Positions 6,566-9,735 of a DNA stretch of 9,735 nucleotides are shown piece after piece; within the stretch, counting starts at the first letter, position 1; each line of letters starts with the position of its first letter. The notes under the pieces are model-generated. The model worked only from the letters and a program-made list of their open reading frames with translations, was not told the DNA's origin and ran no database searches. Both the position numbers and the translations under genes were made by a program. Origin of the DNA: Mariprofundaceae bacterium. GTDB taxonomy: Bacteria > Pseudomonadota > Zetaproteobacteria > Mariprofundales > Mariprofundaceae. The stretch lies in NCBI GenBank assembly GCA_027018975.1, contig JALUXN010000231.1:1-9735 (forward strand), written 5' to 3'.

Positions 6566-8010
6566 TGCGCGCATTCCTGCAGACACTGGAGGCGCGCGGC
6601 TTGCTCAAACGGATCACGCTGCCGGTGCGCCGCGAGCTGGAGGTGACGGAGATCTCCGATCGCGTGCTGCGCGCTGGCGGCCCGGCGCTACTGTTCGAGA
6701 ACATTGTTGATAGCGACATGCCGATGCTGACCAATCTTTTTGGCACTGCCCAACGCATCGCTCTCGGCATGGGGCGGGAGTCAGCCAGCGAGCTGCGCGA
6801 AATCGGCGAGCTGCTCGCCTATCTGAAGGAGCCGGAGCCGCCGAAGGGGATCAAAGATGCGTGGGCGAAGTTTCCAGTGCTCAAAAAGGTGCTGCATATG
6901 CAGCCGAAGCAGGTCAAACAGGCGCCGTGGCAGGCGTGCAGTTGGCAGGGGGATGCGGTCGATCTGAACCGCCTGCCGATCCAGACCTGCTGGCCGGATG
7001 ATGCCGCACCGCTGCTCACCTGGGGATTGGTGGTCACCAAGGGGCCGAACAAAACGCGCCAGAATCTGGGTATCTATCGTCAACAACAGATCGGTAAAAA
7101 CAAACTCATTATGCGCTGGCTGAAGCATCGCGGCGGCGCGCAGGATCATCGCGAGGCGAAGCAGAGCGGCGCGGACTCTTTCCCCTGTGCGGTGGTGATC
7201 GGCGCCGATCCGGCGACCATTTTGGCGGCGGTGACACCGATCCCCGACACCCTCTCCGAGTATCAGTTCGCCGGCCTGTTGCGCGGCAAAAAGACTGAAT
7301 TGTGTGACTGCCTGTCGGTGCCGCTGCAGGTGCCGGCCTCGGCGGAGATTGTGCTGGAGGGGCATGTGTCGCTCACCGAGTATGCTGAGGAGGGGCCGTT
7401 CGGCGACCACACTGGCTACTACAATGAGACCGAGCAGTTCCCTGTCTTCACCGTCGAGCGGATGAGCATGCGCAGCGATGCGATCTACCACTCCACCCAC
7501 ACCGGCAAGCCGCCCGATGAGCCAGCGGTGCTGGGGCTCGCCTTCAACGAGGTGTTTGTGCCGATTTTGCAGAAGCAGTTTCCCGAAATTGTCGATTTTT
7601 ACCTGCCGATGGAGGGGTGCTCCTACCGCGTGGCGGTGGTGTCGATCCGTAAGGGATATGCCGGCCACGCCAAGCGGGTGATGTTCGGTATCTGGTCCTA
7701 CCTGCGCCAGTTTATGTACACCAAATATATTATCGTGGTCGACGAAGACGTGGACTGCCGTGACTGGAAAGAGGTGATCTGGGCGATCTCCACCCGCTGC
7801 GATCCGGCACGTGACTTCACCATGGCCGAGCGCACCCCGATCGACTACCTCGATTTCGCCTCCCCCATCGCCGGCCTCGGCTCCAAAGTCGGCATCGATG
7901 CGACCAACAAGTGGCCGGGCGAAACCGACCGTGAATGGGGCAGGCCGATCCAGATGGATGCGCAGACCAAAGCGCGCGTCGATCAGATCTGGGATGAGAT
8001 GGAGCTGTAA
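6565..8010 (+). CDS. ubiD: UbiD, 3-octaprenyl-4-hydroxybenzoate carboxy-lyase (prFMN-dependent)
   Basis: The 481-residue protein matches E. coli UbiD along almost its whole length as I recall that sequence. Examples are ITLPVRRELEVTEISDR near the N-terminus, LAYLKEPEPPKGI, CWPDDAAPLLTWGL, NLGIYRQQQIGKNKLIMRW and FGDHTGYYNETEQFPVF, with TNKWPGETDREWGRPI near the end. UbiD removes the carboxyl group of polyprenyl-4-hydroxybenzoate in ubiquinone synthesis, using prenylated FMN made by UbiX (not in the window). Catalytic and cofactor residues appear intact: N167 and H188 (metal/prFMN phosphate site), R172, E276 and D281 (the Arg-Glu-acid network; Asp in the last place as in E. coli UbiD). The length is slightly shorter than E. 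coli (497), mostly at the ends. ATG 6565 overlaps the STAS stop (TGATG) and has no clear Shine-Dalgarno, so it depends on coupling. The call is very firm. Confidence 0.97.
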   Translation: MRAFLQTLEARGLLKRITLPVRRELEVTEISDRVLRAGGPALLFENIVDSDMPMLTNLFGTAQRIALGMGRESASELREIGELLAYLKEPEPPKGIKDAWAKFPVLKKVLHMQPKQVKQAPWQACSWQGDAVDLNRLPIQTCWPDDAAPLLTWGLVVTKGPNKTRQNLGIYRQQQIGKNKLIMRWLKHRGGAQDHREAKQSGADSFPCAVVIGADPATILAAVTPIPDTLSEYQFAGLLRGKKTELCDCLSVPLQVPASAEIVLEGHVSLTEYAEEGPFGDHTGYYNETEQFPVFTVERMSMRSDAIYHSTHTGKPPDEPAVLGLAFNEVFVPILQKQFPEIVDFYLPMEGCSYRVAVVSIRKGYAGHAKRVMFGIWSYLRQFMYTKYIIVVDEDVDCRDWKEVIWAISTRCDPARDFTMAERTPIDYLDFASPIAGLGSKVGIDATNKWPGETDREWGRPIQMDAQTKARVDQIWDEMEL

Positions 8011-8030
8011 AGGTTCGCTACGCCTTTGAA

Positions 8031-8132
8031 TCAGCCAGGGCCTGCAGCCGTATCGCGGAACGCCTGCAGTGCCGCCTCCAGATGGTCGATAATCTCCTGC
8101 TGCAGCACATCCGGTGGCGGCAGGTCATCCAG
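8031..8132 (-). pseudogene. Remnant of type I restriction-modification methylase subunit (HsdM) C-terminus
   Basis: Read on the minus strand, 8132 to 8031 encodes 33 residues and a TGA stop: LDDLPPPDVLQQEIIDHLEA (first 20) and then an ALQAFRD segment ending GPG. This resembles the usual end of HsdM / N-6 DNA methylase proteins, where a D-LP-P-VL--EI---L--AL--F pattern precedes the stop. An in-frame stop (TAA, at 8133-8135 on the + strand) lies directly upstream, with no start and no methylase catalytic motif, so only the tail is left. GC content matches the neighbours and changes at the presumed junction near 8133. It suggests that a type I R-M locus once lay here and was deleted. The identification rests on recall of a short C-terminal pattern and needs a protein search. 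Confidence 0.5.
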
Positions 8133-8229
8133 TTAAAACTAACGGAAAGCGGATGGCCGCCCACCCAATCAGAATTTACAGCACTATAGGGACTCAACCC
8201 ATTTTGCGCCTACAAATCACGATTCCCGG

Positions 8230-8258
8230 CTGACTTTTGGGCGCTATTGGCATATGAT
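8230..8258 (+). promoter_or_regulatory. Putative sigma-70 promoter of the thiolase unit
   Basis: A -35-like CTGACT (8230-8235, 4 of 6 to TTGACA) and a -10-like TATGAT (8253-8258, 5 of 6 to TATAAT) are separated by 17 bases in the AT-richer gap. Transcription would begin near 8265, leaving a leader of about 55 nt before the thiolase ATG. Prediction by eye only. Confidence 0.45.
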
Positions 8259-8308
8259 AGCGGAGTAACGTGCTGCGAATCCGGTCGACTCAGGATGGAG
8301 TGACCTGT

Positions 8309-8314
8309 AGGGAG
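8309..8314 (+). promoter_or_regulatory. Shine-Dalgarno of the thiolase gene
   Basis: AGGGAG lies five bases before ATG 8320, which decides that start over the in-frame GTG at 8314 (inside the ribosome-binding site itself) and the GTG at 8323. Confidence 0.6.
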
Positions 8315-8319
8315 TGAGT

Positions 8320-9684
8320 ATGGTGACGAAGCGGTCTAAACGGTTGAATCAACAAACAGGTGGGCGTGATGTCGTGGTAGTGGCGGGGATTCGCACGCCG
8401 CTGGGCAAGGCTTCGGGAGTGTTTGCGCGGCTCGGGGCGGTGGAGCTGGGAGTGTTGGCGGTGCGCGAACTGCTGGCGCGGGCGCCGGTGGCGCGGCAGT
8501 CGATCGATCAGGTGATCATCGGCAATGTGATTCAGCCGGCCGATGCGGCCAATATCGCGCGGGTGATTGCTCTGAAAGCAGGCGTGCCGCGGGCGATTCC
8601 CGCTTATACCGTGCACCGCAACTGCGCATCCGGGATGCAGGCGGTGACCGATGCGGCGGAGAAGATTGCGGCCGGCCGTGCCGATGTGATGTTAGCCGGG
8701 GGCGTGGAGTCGATGACCCACGCCCCTTTGTTGTTTCACGATCAATTTCGCGCGGCGCTGAGCAACTTCTCCGCCCAGAAACAGTGGCAGCAGAAGCTGC
8801 CGGCACTGCTTGATCTCATCAAAGCGCCGTGGAAGCCGCGCATTGCACTGCTCGAGGGGTTGACCGACCCGACAGTAAACATGGGCATGGGGCAGACGGC
8901 GGAGCTGCTGGCGCGCGAGTTTGCCATCTCCCGCCGCGAGCAGGATGAACTGTCGCTGAGCAGCCACCAGCGAGCAGCGGCAGCTTGGGATGCCGGCTGG
9001 TTCGATGATGAGGTGATGCCGGTCTTTGCGCCGCCGCGCTATGATGCCATCTGCCGCGATGAGGGGATTCGCGCCAATCAGAGCATGGAGGCGCTGGCCA
9101 AGCTGCGGCCGGTCTTCGACAAGCCGCTCGGCAGTGTCACTGCCGGCAACAGTTCACAGATCACCGATGGTGCGGCAATGCTGCTGCTGGCCAGCCGGGC
9201 GCGCGCCGAGGCGGAGGGGTGGCCGGTGCTCGGTTATCTGCACGACTGGGCCTATGCCGGTTGCGACCCTGAGCGGATGGGTCTGGGGCCGGTCTTCGCT
9301 ATGCATCGACTGGTGCAGCAGAGCGGTGTGCCGATCAGCGCGTTGGCGCGCATGGAGATCAATGAGGCGTTTGCGGTGCAGGTGTTGAGCTGCCTGAAAG
9401 CGATGGATTCCAAGGCGTTTGCCGAACAGAAACTGGGACTGAAGCGCGCCATGGGTGTGCCGGAGATGGCGCACCTCAATGCCCACGGCGGCGCGATCGC
9501 CATGGGGCATCCGGTCGGCATGAGCGGGGCGCGGCTGATTCTGACGCTGCTGCGCCAGCTCAAAGCGGACAGCGGCGGCGGCCTCGGCATGGCCAGCCTC
9601 TGTATTGGCGGCGGACAGGGCGGCGCGGTGCTAGTTGGCAGTGAACCGGCTGATAAGAAACCGACCGCACGGGTTGGAGGTTAA
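8320..9684 (+). CDS. Thiolase (acetyl-CoA C-acyltransferase), FadI-like long form
   Basis: A 454-residue thiolase with all catalytic parts visible. VVVVAGIRTPLG (18-29) opens the fold. The nucleophile is C102 in HRNCASGMQAV. NEAFA (348-352) is the oxyanion-hole Asn loop. GHPVGMSGARL follows with the base H397, and C428 in SLCIGGGQGG is the second catalytic Cys. It should cleave 3-ketoacyl-CoA with CoA in beta-oxidation, or condense acetyl-CoA units. It is longer than biosynthetic thiolases (about 390) because of an insertion around 145-185 (PWKPRIALLEGLTDP) and a 16-residue polar N-terminal extension; extra length in this loop is shared with FadI-type enzymes. The active-site loop is NAHGG rather than the common NVNGG. 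It has its own promoter and Shine-Dalgarno, and the next gene starts 3 nt after its stop. Thiolase is certain; substrate chain length is not. Confidence 0.93.
   Translation: MVTKRSKRLNQQTGGRDVVVVAGIRTPLGKASGVFARLGAVELGVLAVRELLARAPVARQSIDQVIIGNVIQPADAANIARVIALKAGVPRAIPAYTVHRNCASGMQAVTDAAEKIAAGRADVMLAGGVESMTHAPLLFHDQFRAALSNFSAQKQWQQKLPALLDLIKAPWKPRIALLEGLTDPTVNMGMGQTAELLAREFAISRREQDELSLSSHQRAAAAWDAGWFDDEVMPVFAPPRYDAICRDEGIRANQSMEALAKLRPVFDKPLGSVTAGNSSQITDGAAMLLLASRARAEAEGWPVLGYLHDWAYAGCDPERMGLGPVFAMHRLVQQSGVPISALARMEINEAFAVQVLSCLKAMDSKAFAEQKLGLKRAMGVPEMAHLNAHGGAIAMGHPVGMSGARLILTLLRQLKADSGGGLGMASLCIGGGQGGAVLVGSEPADKKPTARVGG
9676..9680 (+). promoter_or_regulatory. Shine-Dalgarno of the last, partial gene
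   Basis: GGAGG, inside the end of the thiolase gene, sits six bases before ATG 9687. This supports the short partial reading frame at the window edge as a real gene. Confidence 0.7.
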
Positions 9685-9686
9685 GT

Positions 9687-9735
9687 ATGCAAGTGGTGAC
9701 GTTGATACGCGAAGCAGACGAAGCGCGGCTCCATT
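9687..9735 (+). CDS. Start of a gene cut by the window edge, function unknown
   Basis: Only 16 codons are present (MQVVTLIREADEARLH). A perfect GGAGG at ideal distance and a 2-nt gap after the thiolase stop (9685-9686) make it very probably the second gene of the thiolase operon. Thiolase neighbours are often beta-oxidation or acyl-CoA enzymes, but the residues seen here are too few to assign a family. Confidence 0.7.
   Translation, partial: MQVVTLIREADEARLH

Larger units (their letters stand above)
8011..8319. other. Gene-free gap between the lipid-transport/ubiD operon and the thiolase unit
   Basis: No intact gene is seen on either strand. Going left to right it holds a short spacer after ubiD with no recognisable hairpin-plus-T terminator, a minus-strand HsdM-like C-terminal remnant (8031-8132), AT-richer sequence of unknown origin (about 8133-8228), a sigma-70-like promoter (8230-8258) and the thiolase leader. 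The leader contains GGAGTGA twice (8297-8303 and 8311-8317), the second copy overlapping the ribosome-binding site. A minus-strand frame open from 8209 to 8018 crosses the remnant in another phase but has no convincing start. Confidence 0.7.

Noticed and set aside
6781..7668. 295-residue minus-strand open frame opposite ubiD
   Set aside because: It is the antisense shadow of a very well conserved ubiD gene, Arg/His/Leu-rich with no domain features; GC-rich coding DNA often gives such frames.
8011..8030. Intrinsic terminator after ubiD
   Set aside because: No stable inverted repeat followed by a T-run is visible in the spacer; termination may be Rho-dependent.
8182..8192. CACTATAGGGA, matching the core of a T7-type phage promoter
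   Set aside because: The upstream half of the T7 promoter (TAATACGACT) is not present, and there is no phage gene nearby; an 11-base match is probably chance.
8018..8209. Minus-strand open frame crossing the gap (includes SDWVGGHPLSV)
   Set aside because: No start codon with a ribosome-binding site until well inside it, and it overlaps the HsdM-like frame; no recognised family.

Overview
The window comes from a Gram-negative proteobacterium. It encodes outer-membrane lipid-trafficking proteins, a lipoprotein and an E. coli-type UbiD of ubiquinone synthesis. A gamma- or zetaproteobacterium is plausible, but the sequence alone does not settle it. All convincing genes lie on the + strand. The base composition is moderately GC-rich and even, apart from a more AT-rich gap at about 8133-8319.

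Positions 3-8010 look like one long, tightly packed operon. In order it holds: the 3' part of an AsmA/YhdP-like giant protein, split by a frameshift near 1588-1605; an MlaE-type permease; a protein in the MlaF position whose ATPase motifs have all decayed; an MlaD-type MCE protein; a TPR lipoprotein; an RsbW-like anti-sigma kinase; a STAS antagonist; and ubiD. Junctions are ATGA, TGATG or GTGA overlaps, a 4-nt gap or a 17-nt overlap, so translational coupling is likely throughout. The first five genes would form an inner-to-outer-membrane lipid-transport module. The kinase and STAS pair would be a regulatory partner-switch, or the STAS protein could stand in for MlaB.

Positions 8011-8319 are a gene-free gap. 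It holds a minus-strand remnant that reads like the last 33 codons of a type I restriction-modification HsdM subunit, then AT-richer DNA with a good sigma-70-like promoter. The second transcription unit starts with a FadI-like long-form thiolase (8320-9684), followed by the first codons of another gene at 9687 that runs off the window. This unit looks like fatty-acid beta-oxidation or acyl-CoA metabolism.

The most unusual content is the MCE transporter with a pseudo-ATPase, co-encoded with an AsmA-like bridge protein and a kinase/STAS switch.
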